Assembly (NCBI GenBank): GCA_963788965.1
Contig: CAWBIK010000005.1
Span: 1,984,001 to 2,048,000 of the forward strand
Direction: 5' to 3'
Source of the DNA: QHXQ01 sp963788965
GTDB lineage: Bacteria; Acidobacteriota; Blastocatellia; Pyrinomonadales; Pyrinomonadaceae
Length of the DNA: 64,000 nt
The position numbers were made by a program, and so were the translations under genes. A model generated the notes under the pieces. It was not told where the DNA came from and ran no database searches. It was given only the letters and a program-made list of their open reading frames with translations. Below are positions 51,601 to 61,906 of the stretch, in pieces (position 1 is the first letter of the stretch; each line of letters begins with the position of its first letter).

Positions 51601-54600
51601 AAGACAGATCAAGGGCGATGAAGCGAAACATATGTAAGCCTGCCGGGCGCGCGCTGCTCACGCTTGCGCTTTGTTGGTTGATGCCGCTCGCGGTGCGCGC
51701 GGCCGAGCCGCTCGCGCTCGACGGCACTTGGCGGTTCGCGCTTGATCGCGCGGACGTGGGCGTCAACGAACAATGGTTCACGCGCGATCTAACAGATCAG
51801 ATCAAACTGCCCGGCGCGCTGCAAGCGCAAGGCTACGGCGACGAGATCAGCACGAGCACGCCGTGGGTGCTGTCGCTCTATGATCACTACTGGTTTCTGC
51901 GCGCGGACTTCAAGACATACGCGCAACCGGGCAAGGTCAAAGTGCCGTTCTTGGCGCAACCGCCGCGCCACTATCTCGGCCCCGCGTGGTATCAACGCGA
52001 CATCATTATTCCGTCCGACTGGCAGGCGCGGCGCATCGTGTTGACGCTTGAACGACCGCACTGGGAAAGCACTGTCTGGGTGGACCAGCGACGCATCGGC
52101 GCAAACAACAGTCTCGTCGCGCCGCACGTTTACGATCTCGGCACACTTGCGCCCGGTCAGCATCGTTTGAGCATCCGCGTTGATAATCGGCTGCTCATGC
52201 CCTATCGCCCCGACGCGCACAGCGTCTCGGATTCGCTCGCGGGCAGTTGGAACGGCATCGTCGGCCGCATCGATCTGACGACGACCAGCCCCGTCTGGAT
52301 CGACGACGCGCAGGTCTTCCCCGACGTGCAGAAGAGATCGGCGCTGCTCAAAGTCAAGGTCGGCAACATGACCGGGCAAGCGGGGCAGGGCACGCTCTCG
52401 GTCGTCGGTCAGAGCACGCCCGTTAAGTGGACTGTCGAAGGCGGGCAGGCGGAGTTTGCAGTCGCACTCGGCGCGAACGCGCAAACGTGGGATGAGTTTC
52501 ATCCGGTCGTACATCGTTTGACGCTTGTGCTCAAAGGCGAGCAGGCGGAGGACCAGCGCGAGTTAAGTTTTGGTCTGCGCGAGTTCGGCACGCAAGGCAA
52601 CGAGTTTGTTATCAACGGGCGCAAAGTCCATCTGCGCGGCACACATCACGGCGGCGACTTTCCGTTGACCGGCTACCCGCCGACCGACGTTGCTTATTGG
52701 AAACATATCTTCCGCGTCAATCAAGCGTGGGGCATCAATCACATACGCTTTCATTCATTCTGTCCGCCCGAAGCCGCGTTCACGGCCGCCGACGAGCTTG
52801 GCATCTATCTGCAACCCGAACCGGGCATGTGGAACGAGATCAGTCCGGGCACACCGATGGAGCGCATGCTCTATGAAGAGACTGAGCGTATGCGTCGGGC
52901 TTACGGCAATCATCCTTCATACGTGATGCTCTCCGCGAGCAACGAACCGAAGGGACGCTGGAAACAATCGCTGCCCAAATGGGCCGAGCACTTTCGCCAA
53001 GCCGACCCGCGCCGTCTTTATACGACGGGCACGGGCCACACCGACCGCGAGATAGCAGACCCGCAACAAGGCGCGGACTATCTGGCCATACACCGCGTCG
53101 ATCAGAAACAGTTGCGCGGCAACTCCGCTTGGTTCGGGCGCGACTATAGCGAGTCGCTCGCGGGCATCAGCGTGCCCGTGGCGACGCACGAGTTAGGGCA
53201 GTGGGTCGCTTATCCCGATTACGACATCATTAAAAAGTTCACCGGCTACATGCGACCGGGCAACTACGAGATTTTCCGCGACTCGATGGCCGCGCACGGT
53301 TTGCTCGCCAAGAACAAAGACTTCGCGTGGGCATCGGGCCGCTATCAACTCGCCTGTTACAAAGAAGAGATCGAGGCCAACCTGCGCACGCCCGGCCTCG
53401 GCGGCTTCCAACTGCTCGACCTGCACGACTACGTGGGACAGGGCACAGCACTCGTCGGGCTGCTCGACACCTTCTGGGAAACAAAAGGCTACGCGACACC
53501 GCAAGAGTTTCGTCGCTTCAACAACCCGACTGTGCCGCTCGCGCGCTTGCGCGAACGCGTGTTCACGACCGCTGACAAGTTTGATGTCAGCGTAGAAGTA
53601 TCGCATTACGGCGCAGAGCCAATCGCGGGCGCAGTGCCCGTCTGGCGCATCGTGGACGCGCGCGGCGTTGTGGTCGCAAAGGGGCAATGGCCTGCGCGGC
53701 CGATCCCGTTAGGCAAAGCCACGCCGCTCGGCAAGGTCACACTCGATCTGTCGCAGCTTCCAGCCCCGCGCGCTTACAAGTTGATCGTGGGCTTGCAAGG
53801 GACAAGCTCTGAGAACGATTGGAACTTCTGGTTGTACCCCGCGCAGATTGAACAGACAGCGCCGCGCGATCTGCTGATCACTAAATCTTGGGCCGAAGCG
53901 GAAACGAGATTATCTGCGGGCGGCAAGGTGCTGTTCATGCCCGGCAACGCAAACCTCGATTGGACCAATCCGCCGCTCGCCGCCGTGCCCGTCTTCTGGA
54001 ATCGTTTGATGGGACCTGAGTGGGGGCGCATGTTGGGCACTTGGAACGACACGCAGCACCCCGCGCTCGCAAGTTTTCCGACCGAAGCAAACTTCGATTG
54101 GCAGTGGGCCGAGATCATCCGCAACGTGCGCGCCGTGAATCTGGATCGCCTGCCGCACGAACTACAGCCCATCGTCTGGGCCATAGACGATTGGAATCGC
54201 AACTACAAACTCGGTCTGCTGTTCGAGTGCAAAGTCGGGCGCGGGCGACTGCTCGTCTCCGCGTTCGACGTGGACAGCGCGCTCGACACGCGCCCCGTTG
54301 CGCGCCAACTGCGACGCTCGTTGTTGAGTTACATGGCCTCTGCGCGCTTTCAACCGAAGGTCGTTGTGCCGCCTGCTGCGTTGCGCGGTCTGATGTTCGA
54401 CACGCGCATCATGCGTAAGCTTGGTGCGACGGTGCAGGCCGACGGCGAGGTCGCCCCGAACGTGGCCGCGAACGCCGTTGACGGCGACCCGAACACATTC
54501 TGGCTCGTCGGCGACGCGAAGAAGGGCAGCAAGCATCCGCACGAGTTGACCGTTAGCTTCAACGCGCCGGTCGCCATGTCCGGCCTCGTCATCATGCCGC

Positions 54601-54974
54601 GCCAGAACCACCGCGAGCACGAGGGCGACATACGCGCGTATGTCGTGAGCGTGAGCGACGACGGCCAGCAATGGCATGAAGCGACGCGCGGCGAGTTGTT
54701 ATCTTCGTTCGAGCCGCAACGCTTGCAATTTTCGCAGACGATCACGGCGCGGCATCTCAAGTTCACGGCGCTGTCAGGCTTCGGCCCGGACGTGACCGCC
54801 GCGCTCGCCGAGTTGGCGGTGCTATACGCGGGGCCGAAGTTGCCGGACACGACGGACGACGCCATCGAGTATCAACGCGGCCGCACCGCGACGACGGACA
54901 TCGACGCCGGTACGGACACAGGGCCGCCAAGCAAAGCGCCGCCGCCCAAGCGACGCACGCGCCGTCGTCCTTAA
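51597..54974 (+). CDS. Secreted GH2-like glycosidase with C-terminal F5/8-type domain
   Basis: About 1,125 residues, intact. ATG at 51597 overlaps the previous stop; ATG 51618 would start directly at the signal peptide (LLTLALCWLMPLAVRAAEP). Jelly-roll sugar-binding domain (LDGTWRFALDRADVG, PAWYQRDIIIPSDW, ESTVWVDQRRIG), Ig-like domain, TIM barrel with HLRGTHHGGDFPLTGYPPTD, ASNEPKGRW (likely acid/base Glu) and VPVATHELGQW (possible nucleophile). C-terminal discoidin/CBM32-like region about residues 950-1085 (NVAANAVDGDPNTFWLVGD), then a basic Pro/Arg tail. Specificity (galactose, galacturonate, arabinopyranose) cannot be decided. Confidence 0.78.
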   Translation: MKDRSRAMKRNICKPAGRALLTLALCWLMPLAVRAAEPLALDGTWRFALDRADVGVNEQWFTRDLTDQIKLPGALQAQGYGDEISTSTPWVLSLYDHYWFLRADFKTYAQPGKVKVPFLAQPPRHYLGPAWYQRDIIIPSDWQARRIVLTLERPHWESTVWVDQRRIGANNSLVAPHVYDLGTLAPGQHRLSIRVDNRLLMPYRPDAHSVSDSLAGSWNGIVGRIDLTTTSPVWIDDAQVFPDVQKRSALLKVKVGNMTGQAGQGTLSVVGQSTPVKWTVEGGQAEFAVALGANAQTWDEFHPVVHRLTLVLKGEQAEDQRELSFGLREFGTQGNEFVINGRKVHLRGTHHGGDFPLTGYPPTDVAYWKHIFRVNQAWGINHIRFHSFCPPEAAFTAADELGIYLQPEPGMWNEISPGTPMERMLYEETERMRRAYGNHPSYVMLSASNEPKGRWKQSLPKWAEHFRQADPRRLYTTGTGHTDREIADPQQGADYLAIHRVDQKQLRGNSAWFGRDYSESLAGISVPVATHELGQWVAYPDYDIIKKFTGYMRPGNYEIFRDSMAAHGLLAKNKDFAWASGRYQLACYKEEIEANLRTPGLGGFQLLDLHDYVGQGTALVGLLDTFWETKGYATPQEFRRFNNPTVPLARLRERVFTTADKFDVSVEVSHYGAEPIAGAVPVWRIVDARGVVVAKGQWPARPIPLGKATPLGKVTLDLSQLPAPRAYKLIVGLQGTSSENDWNFWLYPAQIEQTAPRDLLITKSWAEAETRLSAGGKVLFMPGNANLDWTNPPLAAVPVFWNRLMGPEWGRMLGTWNDTQHPALASFPTEANFDWQWAEIIRNVRAVNLDRLPHELQPIVWAIDDWNRNYKLGLLFECKVGRGRLLVSAFDVDSALDTRPVARQLRRSLLSYMASARFQPKVVVPPAALRGLMFDTRIMRKLGATVQADGEVAPNVAANAVDGDPNTFWLVGDAKKGSKHPHELTVSFNAPVAMSGLVIMPRQNHREHEGDIRAYVVSVSDDGQQWHEATRGELLSSFEPQRLQFSQTITARHLKFTALSGFGPDVTAALAELAVLYAGPKLPDTTDDAIEYQRGRTATTDIDAGTDTGPPSKAPPPKRRTRRRP

Positions 54975-54993
54975 CGATCCACTTTGCGATCTT

Positions 54994-55074
54994 CTTTACG
55001 CCACCAGCGTCTTGGCGTGAGTTAATTTTACTGACCACAGATAATCCTCACGCCAAGACGCTGGTGGCGTAAAG
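54994..55074. repeat. 28-bp perfect palindrome ending at a start codon
   Basis: 54994-55021 (ctttacgccaccagcgtctt...) and 55047-55074 are exact reverse complements over 28 bases, with a 25-base loop. The last base of the 3' arm touches the ATG of the GH2 gene at 55075. The gap between the two GH2 genes holds nothing else. Confidence 0.9.
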
Positions 55075-57818
55075 ATGAAGGACGCGAAGAAGGCGCGCGG
55101 CTTGAATAAAGAGAGGGCTTCAATGTCTCATTTGGTTAAGACTGTTCGTGTGCGTGCGTGGCATATCTCATTTGCGGTTCGAGTCCTATTCTGTTCCGTC
55201 ATTGCAGCGGGCGCGCATGCACTGTCCATTGAGAATGCAGCCGCCCAAACGTTGGCCACGCCGCGCACGCGTGTGTCGCTTAATGCGGGCTGGCGGTTTC
55301 AGAGGGATGACCCGCGCGGCAGTGAGGGGCAGTTAAGTTATGAGCAGATCAAGGGCTGGTTGAATGCCACCGGCAATGAGTTCACGACGAACGCGGACGC
55401 GGCAGCGCGCCCGCGCCCGGCCGGAAACTTGGGCGCGGGCGTGACATACGCGCAGCGCGGCTTTGACGATAGCGCATGGCGGCGGCTCGATCTGCCGCAC
55501 GATTGGGGCATCGAAGGGCCGTTCAATCAAGACTATCCCGGCGAGACGGGCAAGCTGCCGTGGTGGGGTGTGGGTTGGTATCGCAAGCAACTCACGATTC
55601 CGGCCGGCGCAGAGGCCAGCGTTTCTATCTCGACATCGACGGGGCGATGGCTTATGCGACGGTCTGGTTGAACGGTCGCTTCGTCGGCGGTTGGCCCTAC
55701 GGCTATGCTTCGTTTCAACTCGACCTCACGCCTTACGTCGAACCCGGCGCGGCGAACGTGTTGGCGATTCGCTTGGATAACCCGGCCGACTCGTCGCGCT
55801 GGTATCCGGGCGGCGGCATCTATCGCAACGTCTGGCTCGTCAAGACTGCGCCCGTCCACGTCGCCCACTGGGGCACATATGTGACCACGCCCGAAGTCGA
55901 TCAGACTGCGGCCACAGTTGATGTCAAGGTCACGCTCGATAACGACGCGGCGACAACGGCGAACGTCAACATCAAGACACAGCTTTATGAACTGGACCGC
56001 GCCGGGCAAAAGGGCGCGAAGGCGGTTGCGTCGGCTGCATCGGCGACGGTTGAAATTGCCGCTGGTCAACATGCGACAAGTGCGGCGCGCATCCGCGTCA
56101 ACAGGCCGAAGCTGTGGAGGTTGCAACAACCACAACTTTATGCGGCGGTCACGACCGTCGAACAGAACGGCCGTATTGTCGATCAGTATGAAACCAACTT
56201 CGGCATCCGCACGATCAAGTTCGACGCGGCTAAGGGCTTCTTGCTGAACGGCGAGTTGGTCGAGATCAAAGGCGTCTGCAACCATCACGATCTGGGCGCG
56301 CTGGGCGCGGCCTTGAATGTGCGCGCGTTAGAACGCCAGTTGGAAATCTTGCAGGAGATGGGCGTCAATGCGATCCGCACGAGTCACAACCCGCCCGCGC
56401 CGGAGTTGTTGGACCTATGCGACCGGCTGGGCTTGCTGGTGATGGACGAAGCGTTCGATGCGTGGCGGCGCGCGAAGAAGAAGAACGACTATCATCTGTT
56501 GTTTGACGATTGGCATGAGAAGGACTTGCGCGCGCTGGTGCGCCGCGACCGCAATCATCCTTCAGTCATCACTGTGGAGCATCGGCAACGAGATCGGCGA
56601 ACAGGGCAACGCCGAAGGGCACAAACTGGCCGCCGCCTTAACCCGCATCGTTCACGACGAAGACCCGACGCGCCCCGTGACCGCCGGGGCGAACAATGTG
56701 AACGCGGGCTATAACGGCTTTCAACAGACCGTGGACGTGTTCGGCTACAACTACAAGCCGACGGAGTACGGGAAGTTTCGTGAACGCAACCCACTGATCC
56801 CGCTCTTTGGCAGCGAGACGGCTTCGACTGTCAGTTCGCGCGGCGAATATTTTTTCCCCGTCATCGATGATAAGAGCAAGGGGCAAGCTAACTTTCAGGT
56901 GAGTTCATACGATCTATATGCGCCGCGTTGGGCGACGCCGCCCGACACGGAGTTCAAGGGCCAGGACGAGTATCCATTTGTCGCGGGCGAGTTTGTCTGG
57001 ACGGGCTTCGATTATCTCGGCGAGCCGACGCCTTACAACGCCGACACGACCAATCTCTTGAACTTCACAGATCCGGCCGAGCAAGCACGCGCCGCCAAAG
57101 AACTGCAAGAGCTTGGCAAAATCAGAGTGCCCGCGCGCAGTTCTTACTTCGGCATCGTCGATCTCGCCGGGTTCAAAAAAGATCGCTTCTACATCTATCA
57201 AGCGCGCTGGCGGCCCACCTTGCCGATGGCGCACATCCTGCCGCACTGGAAGTGGCCCGAACGCACGAGCCAAGTCACGCCGGTCCACGTCTACACGTCG
57301 GGCGACGAGGCCGAGTTGTTCTTAAACGGCCGCTCGCTCGGCCGCAAACAGGTCGAGCCGTTCCAGTATCGGCTGCGCTGGGACGATGTGAAGTATGAGC
57401 CGGGCGAGTTGCGCGTCGTGGCTTACAAGCAGGGCCGCAGATGGGCCGAGGATGTTGTGCGGACAGCGGGCCCCGCGACGAATGTGTTGTTGCAAGCCGA
57501 CCGCGCGCGCATCAATGCGGATGGCCGCGACCTATCGTTCATCACGGTGAGCATCGTGGACAAAGCCGGCCGCGTCGTGCCGCGCGCGCAGAACCGTGTG
57601 CGGTTCGAGTTGACCGGGCCGGGCGAGATCGTCGCGGTCGATAATGGCGACGCCACCAGCTTCGACTCTTTTCAAGCACCGGAACGCAACGCCTTCAACG
57701 GCCTCTGTCTCGTCGTCGTCCGCGCGCAAGCAGGCCGCCGGGCCGCATCAGACTCAAAGCACAGTCGGCAAGTTTGACGAGCGCAGACATCCTTATCACG
57801 AGTACCGTAACGCGCTGA
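55075..57818 (+). CDS. GH2 beta-galactosidase (LacZ-like), three frameshifts
   Basis: About 914 codons. Start at 55075, or 55123 (ATG before SHLVKTVRVRAW). Signal segment near residues 30-60. Sugar-binding domain (RVSLNAGWRFQRDD, WRRLDLPHDWGIEGPF, WWGVGWYRKQLTIP, RWYPGGGIYRNVWL), TIM barrel with IKGVCNHHDLGALGAAL, NAIRTSHNPPAPELLDLCD, VMDEAFDAWR, LWSIGNEIGEQG (acid/base Glu) and VAGEFVWTGFDYLGEPTPY (nucleophile Glu). A DUF4982-like and an Ig-like domain follow. One base missing near 55621, one extra near 56576 (I, a, L-W-S), one missing near 57740; the reading then ends at 57818. Likely removes beta-galactosyl units from side chains. Confidence 0.85.
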
Positions 57819-57886
57819 GGCACAAGCACGCTCGACTTGCCGCGCGGCTTTACGATTAGTTTGTCTTGCATTGCAGGCAGATCAAA

Positions 57887-60856
57887 ATGGGCGAGCTTTC
57901 AGTCATTGCGCTGCTGTTCATGCTGAGCTTGGCGAGTGCGCCTGCCGTGCTGGCGCAAGCCTCGCCGTGGGTGCATGAGACGTATCGCAAAGGCGACTTC
58001 AAACTCGTCCACAAGGCGCGCGCGGCAGACGTGCTCGTCGCGGCGCACGACTTCAAGGTCGTGCAGATCGCAGCGCATGATCTGGCAGCGGATGTCGAAC
58101 GCGTCAGTGGCGGCAAGCCGATGGTGCTTAACGATGTGAGCAATCGAGCAGATCACGTCGTCTTGATCGGCACGCTTGATCACAGCCCGTTGATCGACAC
58201 GCTCGTCCGCACGGGCAAACTCGACGTTAGCCAACTTAAAGGCCAGTGGGAGAGTTTCCTGATTGCGACCGTGCCCGATCCGTTGCCTAACGTCAGCTTG
58301 GGTTTGGTGATTGTCGGCAGCGACCGGCGCGGCACGGCTTATGGCGTCTATGAACTGTCGCAAGCCATCGGCGTGTCGCCGTGGTATTGGTGGGCGGACG
58401 TGACGCCGACGCGGCGCGCTAATCTGCTCGTCACGGCCGGAGTCCGGCGCTATGGCCCGCCCTCGGTTAAGTATCGCGGCATCTTCCTGAACGACGAGGA
58501 TTGGGGCTTGCAACCGTGGGCGGCGCAGACCTTCGAGCCGGAGACAGGCGACATCGGGCCGAAGACCTACGCGCGCATCTGCGAACTGCTGCTACGGCTC
58601 AAAGCCAACACCCTATGGCCAGCGATGCATGAATGCACGCGCGCATTCAATCTGTATCCGCAGAACAAACAAGTGGCCGGCGACTACGCCATCGTCATGG
58701 GTTCATCGCACGCCGAACCGATGCTGCGCAACAACGTCTCGGAGTGGACCGACAAACCGGAAGAGTTCGACTACACGCGCAACCGCGAAGGCGTGCGCCG
58801 CTATTGGGCCGAACGCATTGCCGCGAATGGCCGCTTCGAAAACGTCTACACGCTCGGCATGCGCGGCATCCACGACAGCGCAATGCGCGGGCCTAAAACT
58901 TCACCTGAGCGGATCAAACTACTCGAACAAATTTTCGCCGATCAACGCGCGTTGTTAGCGCAGTACGTCAAGCCGAACGTTAACGAAGTGCCGCAAATTT
59001 TCTGTCCGTACAAAGAAGTGCTGGCGGATTATCGCAACGGGCTGAGCGTGCCGCCGGACGTGACGATTGTGTGGCCTGACGATAACTTCGGTTACATACG
59101 CTATCTGCCCTCGGCGGCGGAACGCACGCGACCGGGCGGCTTCGGCATCTATTATCACATCTCTTATCTGGGCCGGCCGCTCTCATACCTGTGGCTCGAA
59201 ACCACGCCGCCCGCGCTCATCTGGGCGGAGATGTCGAAAGCCTACGACTACGGCGTGCGCCAATTCTGGGTGGTCAACGTCGGCGATCTGAAACCGGCCG
59301 AGATCGGGCTTGAGTTGTTCATGCAGATGGCGTGGGACAGCACGCGTTGGCGACGCGACAATCTGCCCGACTTTCTCGCGCACTGGGCGCGCCGCGAGTT
59401 CGGGCCGAAACATGCGAACGAGATCGCGGCTGTCATGGATGAGTATTACCGGCTCGCGTTCGCGCGCAAGCCTGAACACTTGCAATGGTATCTACCGGGC
59501 GAGCCGCCACGGCCGAGTGCGCTGACCGCGATTGACTACGGCGACGAAGTGCAGGCGCGACTCGATGCCTACGATGCGCTGCAAACGCGCGCCGATGAAA
59601 TTTACGCGGCCATGCCGCGTGAGTTGCAGGATGCGTTCTACGAGTTGGTCGCTTATCCCGTGCGTGGGGCCGCGCTCGCCAACCGGCGCGTCTTCTTGAC
59701 GGAGCAGAGCGCCGTGTATGCCGCGCAAGGGCGCGCGCGCGCCTTCGAGTTGGCGCAACAGGCCAAAGAGGCTGATGCGCGGATAGCGGCCGAGACAACT
59801 TACTACAACGAACAACTCGCGGGCGGCAAGTGGCGGCACATCATGGCCGTCGAGATGAAGCCGGGGCAGTGGGCGAGCATGCGCAGCACGCCGCCCGTCG
59901 TGCCGCCCTTGCTGGCGCAGTTGCATGTGCCTGCGGCAGCGCGGCTCGGTGTTGCGATTGAAGGTCGGCTTGAGCCGTTACGGGCTGATGAAAAGACGGC
60001 CGCGTTGCCTGCGCTCGACGTGTTCACACGCAGCACGCGGTTTATAGATGTCTTCAACACGGGCCGGTCGCCCGCTCAGTGGACGGCCAAAGCAAATCAA
60101 GATTGGATTAGGTTGAGTCAGACCACAGGCGACTTGCGCCACGACGCGCGCATACGCGTGACTGTTGATTGGGCTAAGGCTCCGCGCGGCGACAACATCG
60201 CGGGCACGATTGAGATCAGCGGCGCAGGCGCGACGCAGCTTGTGCATGTGCCGATCTTCAATCCGCCGACGCCGCGCCCGCAGCAACTCGCGGGCTTTGT
60301 CGAAGCGGGCGGCGTCGTGTCGCTTGAAGCCGAACACTTTACCGGGCAGCTTGATCGTGCGGGTGTGGGCTGGCGCGTGCTGCCGGGCTTGGGGCGCACG
60401 GGCGATGCCGTGACGATCTGGCCCACGACGGCGACCAGCATTGAGCCGACGCAACTCGCCATGCGTGCGCCGTTGCTTGAATATCGCCTACACCTGTTCA
60501 AGCCCGGCCGCGTCACGGTGACGTGTTATCTCGTGCCGACTCAGCCCGTGCGGGCAGATGCGCGCGGGTTGCGATACGGCGTTGGTTTCGACGAGCAAGC
60601 GCCGCAAGTAGTCACTGTGGCCGCCGAAGTCTCGTCAAAGGAATGGGCGCAGAACGTGCTGAACGCGACGACCACAGGCGCGACCACGCACGAAGTTAAC
60701 GGGCGCGGCCCGCACGTTTTGAAAATCTACATGGTTGACCCCGGCGTTGTGTTGGACAAGATCGTGATCGACACCGGCGGCCTCAGACCAAGTTATTTAG
60801 GCCCGCCGGAGACGCAGGTGATCAACTCGGCAAACGCGCGGGCGACGCGACATTAA
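57887..60856 (+). CDS. GH115 family alpha-glucuronidase-like enzyme
   Basis: About 989 residues, intact. Signal peptide (SVIALLFMLSLASAPAVLA, cleavage after AQA). GH115 blocks: GTAYGVYELSQAIGVSPWYW followed by WADVTPTRR, KYRGIFLNDEDWGLQPWA, RLKANTLWPAMHE, YTLGMRGIHDSAM, IVWPDDNFGYIRYLP, GIYYHISYLGRPLSYLWLET and QFWVVNVGDLKPAEIGLELF. The C-terminal beta-domain (VVSLEAEHFTGQ) is also typical. GH115 enzymes release glucuronate or 4-O-methylglucuronate from xylan or related glycans. Start is ATG 57887; an in-frame TTG exists at 57866. Confidence 0.9.
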   Translation: MGELSVIALLFMLSLASAPAVLAQASPWVHETYRKGDFKLVHKARAADVLVAAHDFKVVQIAAHDLAADVERVSGGKPMVLNDVSNRADHVVLIGTLDHSPLIDTLVRTGKLDVSQLKGQWESFLIATVPDPLPNVSLGLVIVGSDRRGTAYGVYELSQAIGVSPWYWWADVTPTRRANLLVTAGVRRYGPPSVKYRGIFLNDEDWGLQPWAAQTFEPETGDIGPKTYARICELLLRLKANTLWPAMHECTRAFNLYPQNKQVAGDYAIVMGSSHAEPMLRNNVSEWTDKPEEFDYTRNREGVRRYWAERIAANGRFENVYTLGMRGIHDSAMRGPKTSPERIKLLEQIFADQRALLAQYVKPNVNEVPQIFCPYKEVLADYRNGLSVPPDVTIVWPDDNFGYIRYLPSAAERTRPGGFGIYYHISYLGRPLSYLWLETTPPALIWAEMSKAYDYGVRQFWVVNVGDLKPAEIGLELFMQMAWDSTRWRRDNLPDFLAHWARREFGPKHANEIAAVMDEYYRLAFARKPEHLQWYLPGEPPRPSALTAIDYGDEVQARLDAYDALQTRADEIYAAMPRELQDAFYELVAYPVRGAALANRRVFLTEQSAVYAAQGRARAFELAQQAKEADARIAAETTYYNEQLAGGKWRHIMAVEMKPGQWASMRSTPPVVPPLLAQLHVPAAARLGVAIEGRLEPLRADEKTAALPALDVFTRSTRFIDVFNTGRSPAQWTAKANQDWIRLSQTTGDLRHDARIRVTVDWAKAPRGDNIAGTIEISGAGATQLVHVPIFNPPTPRPQQLAGFVEAGGVVSLEAEHFTGQLDRAGVGWRVLPGLGRTGDAVTIWPTTATSIEPTQLAMRAPLLEYRLHLFKPGRVTVTCYLVPTQPVRADARGLRYGVGFDEQAPQVVTVAAEVSSKEWAQNVLNATTTGATTHEVNGRGPHVLKIYMVDPGVVLDKIVIDTGGLRPSYLGPPETQVINSANARATRH

Positions 60857-60899
60857 GCGCGCCACTTGTAACCGCAATTGTGTTGATCAGGAGGGAGCT

Positions 60900-61805
60900 A
60901 TGCGGCAGCAAATCATGTCAACGTTTTTAATGATCGGCTTCATCGTCTGCGCTGGCGTGTTAGTTGAAGTTCACGCGGCCGAGCCGATCACGCTTTGGCC
61001 CGGCGGCGCACCGGGCGCGCAGGGGCGCGAGCCGGTTGACATCCCGACGCTGACGCCGTATCTCGTGCCCAAAGATAAAGCGACGGGCGCGGCCGTGATC
61101 GTCTGTCCCGGCGGCGGCTACACGCGGCTCGCGGAACATGAAGGGCGACCCGTCGCCGAATGGCTCAACACAATCGGCGTGCAAGCGTTCGTGTTGAAGT
61201 ATCGTTTGGGCCCGCGTTATCAACACCCGGCCCCGCTGCAAGACGCGGCGCGCGCCATCCGCACGTTGCGTGCGCGCGCGACTGAGTGGGGGCTTGACCC
61301 GGAGCGCATCGGCATCCTCGGCTTCTCGGCCGGCGGGCACGTCGCGTCCACCGCAGGCACACATTTCGACGCGGGCAAAGCGGACGCGCCCGATCCAATC
61401 GAACGAATGAGTTCCAGACCGAACATACTGATGTTGCTCTATCCGGTCATCACGATGCGCGAGTTGACCCACGCCGGATCGAAGAAGAATCTACTCGGCG
61501 CAGACCCGAAGCCCGAACTCGTCGCGTTACTCTCGAACGACGAACAGGTGACGAAGGAGACGCCGCCCACTTTCCTTGTGCATACGGTGAACGACGCGGG
61601 CGTGCCCGTCGAGAATAGCCTGCTGTTCGTCGCGGCGTTGCGCAAGGCGGGCGTGCCCTTCGAGTTGCACTTGTACGAACGCGGCCCGCACGGCTTCGGC
61701 TTGGGCACAAGAAACGGCGTGACCGATCCTGTGCTTTCAACTTGGCCCGAACGTTGCGCCGACTGGTTGCGGCTGCGAAACTTCGCAACAGCACGAACCA
61801 AATAG
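60900..61805 (+). CDS. Secreted alpha/beta-hydrolase, acetyl-esterase-like
   Basis: 301 residues, intact. GGAGG about five to nine bases before the ATG. Signal peptide FLMIGFIVCAGVLVEVHAAE. Oxyanion region VIVCPGGGYTRLAEHEG (about residue 62), nucleophile elbow GILGFSAGGHVAS (near 138), Asp in VHTVNDAGVPVENS (near 230) and His in ERGPHGFGLG (near 262). This is the axe-type carbohydrate acetyl esterase group often found with xylan and pectin enzymes. Deacetylation of the polymer is the likely role. Last gene of the plus-strand locus. Confidence 0.85.
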   Translation: MRQQIMSTFLMIGFIVCAGVLVEVHAAEPITLWPGGAPGAQGREPVDIPTLTPYLVPKDKATGAAVIVCPGGGYTRLAEHEGRPVAEWLNTIGVQAFVLKYRLGPRYQHPAPLQDAARAIRTLRARATEWGLDPERIGILGFSAGGHVASTAGTHFDAGKADAPDPIERMSSRPNILMLLYPVITMRELTHAGSKKNLLGADPKPELVALLSNDEQVTKETPPTFLVHTVNDAGVPVENSLLFVAALRKAGVPFELHLYERGPHGFGLGTRNGVTDPVLSTWPERCADWLRLRNFATARTK

Positions 61806-61837
61806 TGATTCACCACAAAGACACGAAGACACGAAAA

Positions 61838-61895
61838 GAAGGCTGAATGCTGACTGATGAATAGCTGCCTATTCATCAGTCAGCATTCAGCCTTC
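61838..61895. terminator. Bidirectional terminator-like 27-bp stem
   Basis: Between two convergent genes, 61838-61864 and 61869-61895 are perfect reverse complements (27 bp) with the four-base loop ctgc. There is no T tract on either side, but the stem is strong and well placed. Just upstream, 61812-61834 carries a single arm of the CACAAAGACACGAAG repeat. Confidence 0.7.
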
Positions 61896-61906
61896 ATCAC
61901 GGTCAA

